NCBI GenBank assembly: GCA_965150505.1
Contig: CBCTVZ010000039.1
Coordinates: 1 to 20,273, forward strand
Length of the DNA stretch: 20,273 bases
Reading direction: 5' to 3'
DNA from: JAGZHZ01 sp965150505
Lineage (GTDB): Bacteria > Bacillota > Clostridia > Lachnospirales > Lachnospiraceae
Part shown: positions 1 through 6,811 of the stretch, piece after piece
Layout of the letters: every line of letters starts with the position of its first letter
Numbering within the stretch: the stretch's first letter is position 1
Notes under the pieces: generated by a model
The model's database searches: none
Seen by the model: only the letters and a program-made list of their open reading frames with translations
Told to the model about the DNA's origin: nothing
Position numbers and translations under genes: made by a program

Positions 1-322
1 CATATTTTGATGTCGTGTGCATCTGAATCTGAAATGCGTTCAGAGAGATTGCCGGAACTCCCAAAGCTCCCATTGCCATTGCCATCAAAGCGGCTGAAGT
101 CTGCTCTCCTGTTGTCAAGAGCATATCCATTTCTCTTTTTGAAGCAGATGGATTGATGTCTCGCGCTTTTGCAATCAGTTCATCTGTCATTTTTCCCATC
201 GCAGACAGGACAACAACCACATCGTATCCTTTTTGATAATCTGCTATGCAGCGTCTTGCCACATTAAAAATTCGTTCCTTATTGGCAACGGATGTGCCGC
301 CGAATTTTTTTACTATCAGCAT
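1..322 (-). CDS. lysC: Aspartate kinase, N-terminal part (3' end beyond window)
   Basis: Aspartokinase phosphorylates aspartate, the first step toward threonine, methionine, lysine and diaminopimelate. The visible 107 codons begin MLIVKKFGGTSV, the family's KFGGTS nucleotide-binding motif at residues 5-10. They continue through VVVVLSAMGKMTDEL and LLTTGEQTSAALMAMA to GVPAISLNAFQ, all typical of the amino-acid kinase fold. The ATG at 320-322 is preceded by AGGAGG (328-333). The gene is cut at position 1, so the C-terminal ACT regulatory domains cannot be seen and feedback control cannot be judged. It lies 65 bp downstream of the apgM-like gene on the same strand and looks like the last visible member of the threonine cluster. 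Family assignment is firm; which isozyme it is cannot be told. Confidence 0.93.
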   Translation of the reverse strand, partial: MLIVKKFGGTSVANKERIFNVARRCIADYQKGYDVVVVLSAMGKMTDELIAKARDINPSASKREMDMLLTTGEQTSAALMAMAMGALGVPAISLNAFQIQMHTTSKY

Positions 323-387
323 TTTTTCCTCCTGTGACGCAGAGGACTTTTCTACCTTCTTCCATCCGTCTTATGCGAAATTCTATT

Positions 388-1605
388 TTATTTTAATGTA
401 TCTTTTTCATTCTGAAATAGATGGTCAATCAAAGTATAGCCCTCTGCAATATAATTTCCACTTTTTTTCGCATCTGCTTCATTATAAATCCAATTTTCGT
501 GTTTTTCAACCGTATTATCATATAAAAGATATGGAACAGGATCGGATGTATGGGTGCGCACACAGATCGGAGTTGGATGATCTGGAAGAACTAAAAGACG
601 ATATTCCTCACCGGATTCATCCATCTTTTCTTTGACATATCGAATAACTCTGTCATCGAGATACTCAATCGCCTGAACTTTTCTCTCCACGCTTCCTTGA
701 TGTCCCATCTCATCCGGCGCTTCCACATGAATGTACGCAAAGTCAAATCCCTCATTTAACACGGCATCCACCGCCGCTTTTGCTTTTCCTTCATAGTTTG
801 TATGAAGACCGCCGTTTGCGCCTTCCACAATAATATTTTTCATTCCAGCGCCGACTGCAATTCCCTTTAAAAGGTCTACCGCTGAGATCATAGCGCCTTT
901 CTTATGATTTTTTTCTTCAAAGGAAGACAGAGATGGTTTTGTGCCTGCTCCCCAGAACCAACAGCTATTTGCCGGATTTAATCCTTTTTTTCTGCGTTCT
1001 ATATTAATCGGATGATCTTTTAAAATCTCATAACTTCTAATCTGCATCTGACGCAAAATCGGATCATTTGGAAGATACGCTGTGATTTTCTGCGTCAAAA
1101 TATCATGTGGCTGCGCCAAATCTACGACGCTTCCATGATTCCAGATCAGGCAATGGCGGTAACTCGTTCCCACATAAAACTGATACTGCTCATTTTCCAG
1201 TTCTTTCTTCACTGCATTCAGCAAAATCGCTGCATCTTCTGTGCTGATTTCATCAGAGCTGTGGTCGATCATCGTCTTTTCTTCGTACGCTTCCTCCTCT
1301 GAAAGGGTCACAAGATTACATCTGAGCGCAACATCCGTGTCTTTCATCGGAACTCCAATGCTCAGAGCTTCCAATGGAGAACGTCCCGAATAATATTTTT
1401 TCGGATCATATCCCAGTACCGCTAAGTTTGCGGTATCGCTTCCTGGTTTCATTCCCTCTGGAATCGTATGTACCAGACCAATCTCTGACTTTGGCGCAAG
1501 TTCGTCTAAAGTCTTTGTGACTGCATAGGAAAGCGGTGTCTTTCCTCCTAATGATTCAATCGGCTCATCCGCCATTCCATCCCCTAAAACTACAATATAT
1601 TTCAT
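388..1605 (-). CDS. apgM: ApgM-type phosphoglycerate mutase family protein, proposed homoserine kinase
   Basis: This 405-residue alkaline-phosphatase-superfamily protein is of the archaeal-type cofactor-independent phosphoglycerate mutase family. Visible metal and active-site motifs are GDGMAD (D9), PGSDTANL (candidate catalytic S56), HVEAPDEMGHQG (D298, H302), LPDHPTP (D342, H343) and HTSDPVP (H352). Length is normal for the family. The start ATG has AGGAGG just upstream. A subfamily of these proteins found in bacterial threonine operons lacking thrB has been proposed to be homoserine kinase. This copy sits between hom and lysC with no thrB in view, which favours that role, but it is inference and glycolytic mutase activity cannot be excluded. 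A strong hairpin separates it from hom, so it may be partly independently expressed. Confidence 0.88.
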   Translation of the reverse strand: MKYIVVLGDGMADEPIESLGGKTPLSYAVTKTLDELAPKSEIGLVHTIPEGMKPGSDTANLAVLGYDPKKYYSGRSPLEALSIGVPMKDTDVALRCNLVTLSEEEAYEEKTMIDHSSDEISTEDAAILLNAVKKELENEQYQFYVGTSYRHCLIWNHGSVVDLAQPHDILTQKITAYLPNDPILRQMQIRSYEILKDHPINIERRKKGLNPANSCWFWGAGTKPSLSSFEEKNHKKGAMISAVDLLKGIAVGAGMKNIIVEGANGGLHTNYEGKAKAAVDAVLNEGFDFAYIHVEAPDEMGHQGSVERKVQAIEYLDDRVIRYVKEKMDESGEEYRLLVLPDHPTPICVRTHTSDPVPYLLYDNTVEKHENWIYNEADAKKSGNYIAEGYTLIDHLFQNEKDTLK

Positions 1606-1706
1606 TTTTTCCTCCTGTTCTGTGCTTTGACGCAGATAAATTCTGCCGCACTTTTTCTTAATCCCACAGTAAAAGTCTTTCGTATTTTCGCCTTATCTAT
1701 AAAATT

Positions 1707-1752
1707 TCAAAAGTTCCCCACAAAATCAAAAAAATGTTTTTGTGGGGAACTT
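1707..1752 (-). terminator. Strong hairpin between hom and the apgM-like gene
   Basis: A perfect 15-bp inverted repeat (1711-1725 with 1738-1752; arm AAGTTCCCCACAAAA, 12-nt loop) lies 57 bp after the hom stop. On the minus strand it is followed only by TTTTGAAATTTT, an interrupted U-tract, so termination may be partial. It could tune expression of the two downstream genes relative to hom. Confidence 0.6.
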
Positions 1753-1809
1753 CCAAAGATTTTTCTTTTTTCAATTCATCTGATGTTTTTTGAAGATCCC
1801 GCCATTTTT

Positions 1810-3033
1810 TTACTCTGCACGACGAACACGAATCCAACTAAGCACACTGCCGAATTTTTCCTTTCTCTCTTCAAATTCTGCTTCCGTCATTTCCTCTGTG
1901 ACAAAACCAAATTCCTGTGGCAATTCTTCCAGTACAATCGGTTTTACGCATCCAAATGCCTGTTCCACCTTCTCTAGCTCTGTCTGTGTTGTTCCGCACA
2001 CACGCACAAAGAAGCGACTTTTTGATTTCTTCACATCAGCAAGCTCCAGACGTTCTTCACTCCAAGAAGCCATCACATTTCTGCCTTTATTTTTTGCCTC
2101 ATCTATGATATCGCCTACCACTGCGCTTGCTGTCGGCAGTTTTCCTGCTCCGCTTCCATAAAACATCGCATCTCCCAGCATATTTCCATGAACGAAAATA
2201 GCATTAAATACGCCGTTTACGCTGTATAATGGATCTTCCTTATCCACTAAAACAGGGCAGACCATCGCATAGACATCTTCTCCTTCTCGTTTGCTGCTTG
2301 CCAGCAATTTGATCGAATGGTTCATTGCTTTTGCATATTTGATATCGGATAAAGAAATCTTTGTGATTCCTTCTGTATATACATCCTCAAAATTAACCTG
2401 TTTTCCAAATGCAAGGGAAGATAAGATCGCAATTTTACGGCACGCATCGTATCCTTCCACATCTGCTTCAGGATTTCTCTCCGCATATCCTTTTTCCTGT
2501 GCCTCTTTTAATACATCATCAAATTCTGCTCCTTCCTGAATCATCTTAGACAGAATATAGTTTGTCGTTCCGTTTAAGATACCAGTGATCTCATCAATTT
2601 GATCTCCTGTCAGAGAGGAATTTAACGGACGGATAATTGGAATCCCTCCACCACAGCTCGCCTCAAATAAATAATTGACCTTGTTCTCTTTTGCTGTCTT
2701 TAAAAGTTCTGCTCCATGTCTTGCCACCAATTCTTTGTTTGATGTGCATACGCTTTTCCCAGCCATCAAAGCTTTCTTTGTAAAGGTATACGCTGGTTCT
2801 ACTCCGCCCATCACCTCTGCAACGACTTGAATTTCAGGATCATCTAAAATGATATTATAATCATGTACGATCTTCTCCTGAATCGGATCTTCTGGAAAAT
2901 CCCGTAAATCCAGCACATATTTTACCTGAATTTCTTCACCTGTCTTTTTAGCGATACTGTTTTTATTTGTGTTAAGTACTTCCACTACTCCTGATCCTAC
3001 TGTGCCATATCCTAATACTGCGATCTGAACCAT
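1810..3033 (-). CDS. hom: Homoserine dehydrogenase
   Basis: NAD(P)H-dependent homoserine dehydrogenase reduces aspartate semialdehyde to homoserine, the branch point to threonine and methionine. The N-terminus carries the Rossmann motif LGYGTVGSGV. It is followed by CTSNKELVARHG, EASCGGGIPIIRPL, ILNGTTNYIL and ADVEGYDACRK, which are the family's catalytic-domain signatures. The last 70 or so residues form an ACT-like regulatory tail. I chose ATG 3033 (407 aa) over the in-frame GTG at 3045. The Shine-Dalgarno AGGGAG occupies 3045-3050, so it would overlap the GTG but sits 11 nt before the ATG, and family members normally start just before the Rossmann strand. With that start the gap to the ACT-protein stop is 8 bp, so the two genes are cotranscribed and probably translationally coupled. 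Confidence 0.95.
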   Translation of the reverse strand: MVQIAVLGYGTVGSGVVEVLNTNKNSIAKKTGEEIQVKYVLDLRDFPEDPIQEKIVHDYNIILDDPEIQVVAEVMGGVEPAYTFTKKALMAGKSVCTSNKELVARHGAELLKTAKENKVNYLFEASCGGGIPIIRPLNSSLTGDQIDEITGILNGTTNYILSKMIQEGAEFDDVLKEAQEKGYAERNPEADVEGYDACRKIAILSSLAFGKQVNFEDVYTEGITKISLSDIKYAKAMNHSIKLLASSKREGEDVYAMVCPVLVDKEDPLYSVNGVFNAIFVHGNMLGDAMFYGSGAGKLPTASAVVGDIIDEAKNKGRNVMASWSEERLELADVKKSKSRFFVRVCGTTQTELEKVEQAFGCVKPIVLEELPQEFGFVTEEMTEAEFEERKEKFGSVLSWIRVRRAE

Positions 3034-3041
3034 TTTTCTTT

Positions 3042-3485
3042 TCACTCCCTAGCTAAAATTTTCAGGTACTGAACACCTGATTTCTCTTCAATTTTTTCAA
3101 TCATCTGGGAAATATCTCCCGTGTTTGGCAAAACTTCCACACTCAATGTAAGGGAAGCTATTCCATTGATCGGAATACTCTGATGAATCGTCAAAATATT
3201 CGCTCTGAACTCTGCCACAATTTTTAATACATCTGATAACAAACCTGGTTCATCATCCATCTGTATCACAAAAGTGATTGTTTTTCCTTTTGCGTTTTGA
3301 TGAAAAGGGAAAATATCATCTTTATATTTATAAAAAGAACTGCGACTGATTCCGGTGCGCTCTGTCGCTTCCTGCACCGTCTCCACCTTCTCTGATTCCA
3401 GAAGTCTTTTCGCCTCTACCACTTTTAAGAGAACTTCTGGAACTGCTTTTTGTTTTACAACAAAATATTTGCTTTTCTCTTCCAT
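3042..3485 (-). CDS. pheB: ACT domain-containing protein, UPF0735/PheB family
   Basis: A 147-residue protein of the UPF0735 (PheB) family. An N-terminal segment of about 65 residues includes a helix-turn-helix-like stretch (VQEATERTGISRSSFYKY). It is followed by an ACT domain (about residues 70-145) with the typical DEPGLLSDVLKIVAEF ligand-binding helix region. ACT domains bind amino acids, so a small-molecule-responsive regulatory role is likely, but the biochemical function of the family is not established. It is the first gene after the promoter at 3539-3567 and lies directly before hom, which suggests a link to threonine or aspartate-family control. The start ATG (3485) has GGAGGA 6-11 nt upstream. 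Confidence 0.85.
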   Translation of the reverse strand: MEEKSKYFVVKQKAVPEVLLKVVEAKRLLESEKVETVQEATERTGISRSSFYKYKDDIFPFHQNAKGKTITFVIQMDDEPGLLSDVLKIVAEFRANILTIHQSIPINGIASLTLSVEVLPNTGDISQMIEKIEEKSGVQYLKILARE

Positions 3486-3538
3486 CTATATTCCTCCTCC
3501 GTGTTTGCACCAGAGATACATCTGTTTTCATAAGGAAG

Positions 3539-3567
3539 ATCGTACCACATTTATTGCTTTCATGCAA
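3539..3567 (-). promoter_or_regulatory. Sigma-A-type promoter of the pheB-hom cluster
   Basis: On the minus strand, TTGCAT (3562-3567), a 17-bp spacer and TACGAT (3539-3544), with a TGG just before the -10 (extended -10). It lies about 45 nt upstream of the ACT-protein start codon. Confidence 0.7.
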
Positions 3568-3591
3568 GACTTTTTTCTCCCATAAGAAAGC

Positions 3592-4389
3592 TTAAAAACC
3601 AACGCTGCCGCCTCCATGATCTTCATTATTTTGATCTGCCTTGTCTGCCGCTGTATTTTCTGATGTCTCTTCACGCACAATCTTTCTTCTTGTCACGGTA
3701 TGATGAATGAGATCATCATTCTGTCTTTTCAAAAAAAGTTCCGTATTTTCACGATAAGAAGAAGACAAATTTGGTTTTCTATTATACTTTTTCAAAATCA
3801 CAAAGAAAAAAATTCCGCCTGAAATTATGCCAATCAAACATGACACCCCTACTTCCGTTGCGGAGAGTGTATTTTTCTTTACCGATGCCTTATTCTGGGC
3901 AAAATCTGTTTTTTCTTCCTGTTGTTTTTGCTTCTGCAAATAATTCAGCGTCTTTTCCCCAAGTTCTGTAAAGACACGGTCATACGCTCCCTCTGAAGCA
4001 TAGCTTTTTACTTCTTCTAGTACCGTCTCCACTCTTTTATCTGTCATATATGCTCTCATACTTCCTGTCGTAGAGATGGTAAGCTGTCTGTTGTCCATAT
4101 CAATCAAGAATAAAATTCCATCTTGTTTTTCAAATCCATGGGTATCATAAAAGTGATCCGCATACGTCTTTGTATCTTGATTTCCTGTATCATCTGATGT
4201 CAGAAAGACAAAGTTTTGTTTTTCTGCTTCTTTTTTCTTTTCTGCCCATTCCTGCAGATTTTGTTCTTGTTCCTCACTCAAAAGATCTGCCTGATCGTAC
4301 ACATATGAGATCTGTGCCTGCGACTGCCAAGAAAAGAGGAAAAAAACGGTAAAAATCAGACATCCGATTCCTGTTTTTAATCTTTTCAT
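3592..4389 (-). CDS. TPM-domain membrane protein, YdjH-like
   Basis: A 265-residue secreted or membrane protein. It has an N-terminal signal/anchor (residues 1 to about 26, MKRLKTGIGCLIFTVFFLF), then an extracytoplasmic TPM (DUF477) domain beginning VYDQADLLSEEQEQNLQEWA and containing GFEKQDGILFLIDMDNRQL. A transmembrane segment follows at about 180-200, then a charged cytoplasmic tail ending GGGSVGF, like the glycine-rich tails of this family. I chose ATG 4389 rather than the upstream in-frame start at 4455. It has AGGAGGA at 4398-4404, begins the signal peptide, and overlaps the preceding stop by 4 bp (ATGA), indicating translational coupling. In the Bacillus YdjGHI set the corresponding protein works with a zinc-ribbon partner to anchor an SPFH protein at the membrane. 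The same role here is inferred from the matching neighbours. Confidence 0.85.
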   Translation of the reverse strand: MKRLKTGIGCLIFTVFFLFSWQSQAQISYVYDQADLLSEEQEQNLQEWAEKKKEAEKQNFVFLTSDDTGNQDTKTYADHFYDTHGFEKQDGILFLIDMDNRQLTISTTGSMRAYMTDKRVETVLEEVKSYASEGAYDRVFTELGEKTLNYLQKQKQQEEKTDFAQNKASVKKNTLSATEVGVSCLIGIISGGIFFFVILKKYNRKPNLSSSYRENTELFLKRQNDDLIHHTVTRRKIVREETSENTAADKADQNNEDHGGGSVGF

Positions 4390-5435
4390 AAAAAAGATCC
4401 TCCTATCATGCACAAGATCATCACAATCGCCGCCAAAATCCCTGAATGAAGCCATAATTTTTTATACGAGACAGGCAGTTTTCCACATACTTTTCCATCT
4501 TGCCCGTTCATCGCATAGTAATAAATTTCATTGTTTTTCCCTTTATACGTCAAAATCCAGACTGGAAGCAAGATATACTTCCATTTTTCTTCCATCGTTT
4601 TTACAGAACAGCCCTCTATATTTTTTACGCTGTATCCTGCCATGGATTCTTCCAGCATCCTTTTTGTCTGATTTTTGACTTCTCTTTGCACTTCCTCTTG
4701 CAGATCTTCTCTTTCTATATTTCGTTTTTCTGCCTGAAATCCTGCCAGATATCCCATGGAAAATGGTTTTGCCTGCGTCAGATCAAACGGATGGACTCCT
4801 TGTGCCAGATCATATTCTGCCTTTCCAAGTCCATTTTTGACAATATTTTTAAAGGTCACTTCCCCTTCTCTCTCCACATAGTATGTGTTTCTCTCGGTAA
4901 ATTCAAAATCCCCTTGTCTCCAGATACGGATGCGAACACCTTCTCCTCTTACATTTCCTTTTGTTTTACATTCATAGATCCAAAAAGGAAAGTAGACTCC
5001 TTTTATCTGCTCTATCTGCTTTTTCTGAAAAAAACTAGATGGCACATATCGTTTTGTCCTCACAAAACGAAGAAAACGCTTTTGCGCTTCTTTCTTGTCA
5101 AATGAAAAAGGAAGAATCAAGTCTGGCATATAATTTCCTGACAACTTTCCCGATAAAATGACAGGAGTATGGCAGTAATAGCAGATGGTCGCTGCCGTTG
5201 TCTCATCCGTCACGATTTCAGCGCCGCAGGATGGACAAGTATAGACCATTCCCTCGCATTGTTTTGACTCTTCTTTCGTTTCAGAAAAATTTTGCCATTC
5301 TGTCTCTTTTTGTATTTCTTTTATTTTTTCGATTTCAAAATCCGATCCGCAATAATCACATTTATAGTTCTGAATATTGGGATCAAAATTCAATTCGCCT
5401 CCGCAATTTGGACAATGGTAGCTGACGGCTGCCAT
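4386..5435 (-). CDS. Zinc-ribbon membrane protein, YdjG-like
   Basis: A 349-residue protein with two N-terminal zinc ribbons, C8/C11-C26/C29 and C67/C70-C85/C88 (HCPNCGGEL ... KCDYCGSDF; TCPSCGAEI ... CYYCHTP). A central domain includes LPFSFDKKEAQKRF and GVYFPFWIYE, motifs typical of the TFIIB-type zinc-ribbon/YdjG group. One hydrophobic segment lies at the extreme C-terminus (about 327-349), consistent with tail anchoring and a cytoplasmic body. I chose ATG 5435 because AGGAGGGG lies just upstream (5441-5448) and the zinc ribbon starts six residues later. An in-frame start at 5462 is less well placed. It overlaps the TPM gene by 4 bp and follows the SPFH gene by 39 bp, so the three form one operon. 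Confidence 0.82.
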   Translation of the reverse strand: MAAVSYHCPNCGGELNFDPNIQNYKCDYCGSDFEIEKIKEIQKETEWQNFSETKEESKQCEGMVYTCPSCGAEIVTDETTAATICYYCHTPVILSGKLSGNYMPDLILPFSFDKKEAQKRFLRFVRTKRYVPSSFFQKKQIEQIKGVYFPFWIYECKTKGNVRGEGVRIRIWRQGDFEFTERNTYYVEREGEVTFKNIVKNGLGKAEYDLAQGVHPFDLTQAKPFSMGYLAGFQAEKRNIEREDLQEEVQREVKNQTKRMLEESMAGYSVKNIEGCSVKTMEEKWKYILLPVWILTYKGKNNEIYYYAMNGQDGKVCGKLPVSYKKLWLHSGILAAIVMILCMIGGSFL

Positions 5436-5474
5436 TTTGTCCCCTCCTCTCGTCATTCTCACTATATCTTGCTT

Positions 5475-6752
5475 TTATGGGCGTGGTTTTCCACATGTCT
5501 GACAGAAATTTCCTTCGTTTATTGTGCCGCAGCTACATCTCCATTTTGTATTTTTGATATGTGGCTTTCCGCATCCCTGACAAAAGTTTCCTTCATTTAC
5601 TGTGCCGCAGCTGCACCGCCATTTTCTATCTTGCGTGCGAGGTCTTCCGCATCCCTGACAGAAATTTCCTTCATTTACTGTACCGCAGTCACACCGCCAT
5701 TCTCTAATACCATCGTTGTAAGAAGACTCTTCATTTTTCATATTTTCTCTCTGCGCTAAATTTTGCTGTTGATTCCATAACAGTGCATTTCCAGCTCCAA
5801 ACGATGCCATTCCCATATTCAGACCCATAAAACCGTTTACGCTTCCTGATGGGTTGCTTCCTGCGGCTTCTATGCCTCGTGCAATCGCACCTTGCATATA
5901 GCCCTCTCTCACATTTTGATCCCCCATCATCGCTCCTTTGTTTCTCATCTGAATCAGAGCCTTTGATTCCTCATCATAAGACAGATTTGCGATTGCGACG
6001 CTCTGAATTTCCACACCTCTGCTGCACTTCCACGCCTCGTCCAGCACATCTGCCATATATTTACTCAATTCTCGACTCTTGGAGGTCACAAAAGAAATGC
6101 GGATTCCATCGACAGACATCTGATTGATGCTCGCCTGCAAAGCCTCTACAAATTCATTCCGAAACTGTTCGCTGATCTGTTCTGCTTCAAGCTGATTTTT
6201 ATTTCTAGGCACTACTTCTTCATAAAATTTCAGCGGATCTGTAATTTTAATGGAATAAGTGCCGTGTGCGCGTAAAAACAGCTCTGCCTGATAAAAATTG
6301 TCAAAATAATTGACCGGATTTTTTGTTCCAAACTTCAGGCCTTTGATTTCCTGTAAATTTATGTAATATACTTTTTGTGTCTGAGGAGTAATTCCGCCAA
6401 ATTTCATTCTCTCAAATGTCTCGGTCAGAGCATCCCCTAATTCCCCATTATACATAGAAGGCATACAGGAATTATCAACGGTATAATACCCCGGTTCTGC
6501 TGTATAGTCGATGATTCTTCCACCGTCTGTCAAGATCATAAATTGGCTGTCATACACATGAATGACAGAACCATTTGAAATGATCTCTTCTGCCCGACGA
6601 TTTCCACCGCGTCCTTTCCGCACTTGAACACCTCTTGTCATGACCGTCTGCTCTCCCATGTCTTCTGGCTCAATTACTTCTAAGAACTGATCCTGTAATC
6701 CCTCTCCGATTGCTGTTGCCGCACTGCTTATCATTGATTTAATAATTCCCAT
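5475..6752 (-). CDS. SPFH-domain protein with C-terminal tandem zinc ribbons, YdjI-like
   Basis: A 425-residue cytoplasmic protein. After a short N-terminal amphipathic region (GIIKSMISSAATAIGEGLQD), it has an SPFH/band-7-like domain spanning roughly residues 30-270 and a Gly/Met/Asn-rich linker (about 275-345). Three tandem CxC...CxxC zinc ribbons follow at residues 352-425. This architecture matches proteins annotated as YdjI or 'virion core protein'-like SPFH proteins. In Bacillus subtilis YdjI forms a membrane platform with YdjG and YdjH that recruits the stress protein PspA. No pspA lies within this window. The start ATG has AGGAAGG 8-14 nt upstream. It lies 59 bp after prfB and just beyond a terminator, so its own promoter must overlap that region or readthrough feeds it; I could not identify one. 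Confidence 0.87.
   Translation of the reverse strand: MGIIKSMISSAATAIGEGLQDQFLEVIEPEDMGEQTVMTRGVQVRKGRGGNRRAEEIISNGSVIHVYDSQFMILTDGGRIIDYTAEPGYYTVDNSCMPSMYNGELGDALTETFERMKFGGITPQTQKVYYINLQEIKGLKFGTKNPVNYFDNFYQAELFLRAHGTYSIKITDPLKFYEEVVPRNKNQLEAEQISEQFRNEFVEALQASINQMSVDGIRISFVTSKSRELSKYMADVLDEAWKCSRGVEIQSVAIANLSYDEESKALIQMRNKGAMMGDQNVREGYMQGAIARGIEAAGSNPSGSVNGFMGLNMGMASFGAGNALLWNQQQNLAQRENMKNEESSYNDGIREWRCDCGTVNEGNFCQGCGRPRTQDRKWRCSCGTVNEGNFCQGCGKPHIKNTKWRCSCGTINEGNFCQTCGKPRP
5478..5699 (-). repeat. Three tandem zinc-ribbon repeats, 78-bp period
   Basis: Within the SPFH gene the units 5622-5699, 5544-5621 and 5478-5543 each encode WRCxCGTxNEGNFCQxCGxP. The first two are 26 codons long, while the last has 22 codons before the stop. 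All four cysteines are kept in every unit. The units are close at the DNA level too, so recent in-frame duplication is likely. Confidence 0.9.
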
Positions 6753-6766
6753 TGTAATTCCTTCCT

Positions 6767-6805
6767 AAAACAAAAACAGACATCAAATCCAATGCCCGAT
6801 GTCTG
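6767..6805 (-). terminator. Intrinsic terminator after prfB
   Basis: On the minus strand CAGACATC (6798-6805) pairs with GATGTCTG (6777-6784) across a 13-nt loop and is followed by TTTTTGTTTT. It begins 7 bp after the prfB stop codon. Confidence 0.75.
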
Positions 6806-6811
6806 CTGATT

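Noticed and set aside
3034..3045. GTG start of hom at 3045
   Set aside because: The Shine-Dalgarno AGGGAG overlaps this GTG, while the ATG at 3033 has usable spacing and fits the family N-terminus. The GTGA overlap with the upstream stop keeps it possible.
4500..5105. 201-codon plus-strand reading frame inside the YdjG-like gene
   Set aside because: It is antisense to a well-supported gene, rich in Phe/Leu/Ser/Cys as expected from the complement of a Lys/Glu-rich coding strand, and lacks a ribosome binding site.
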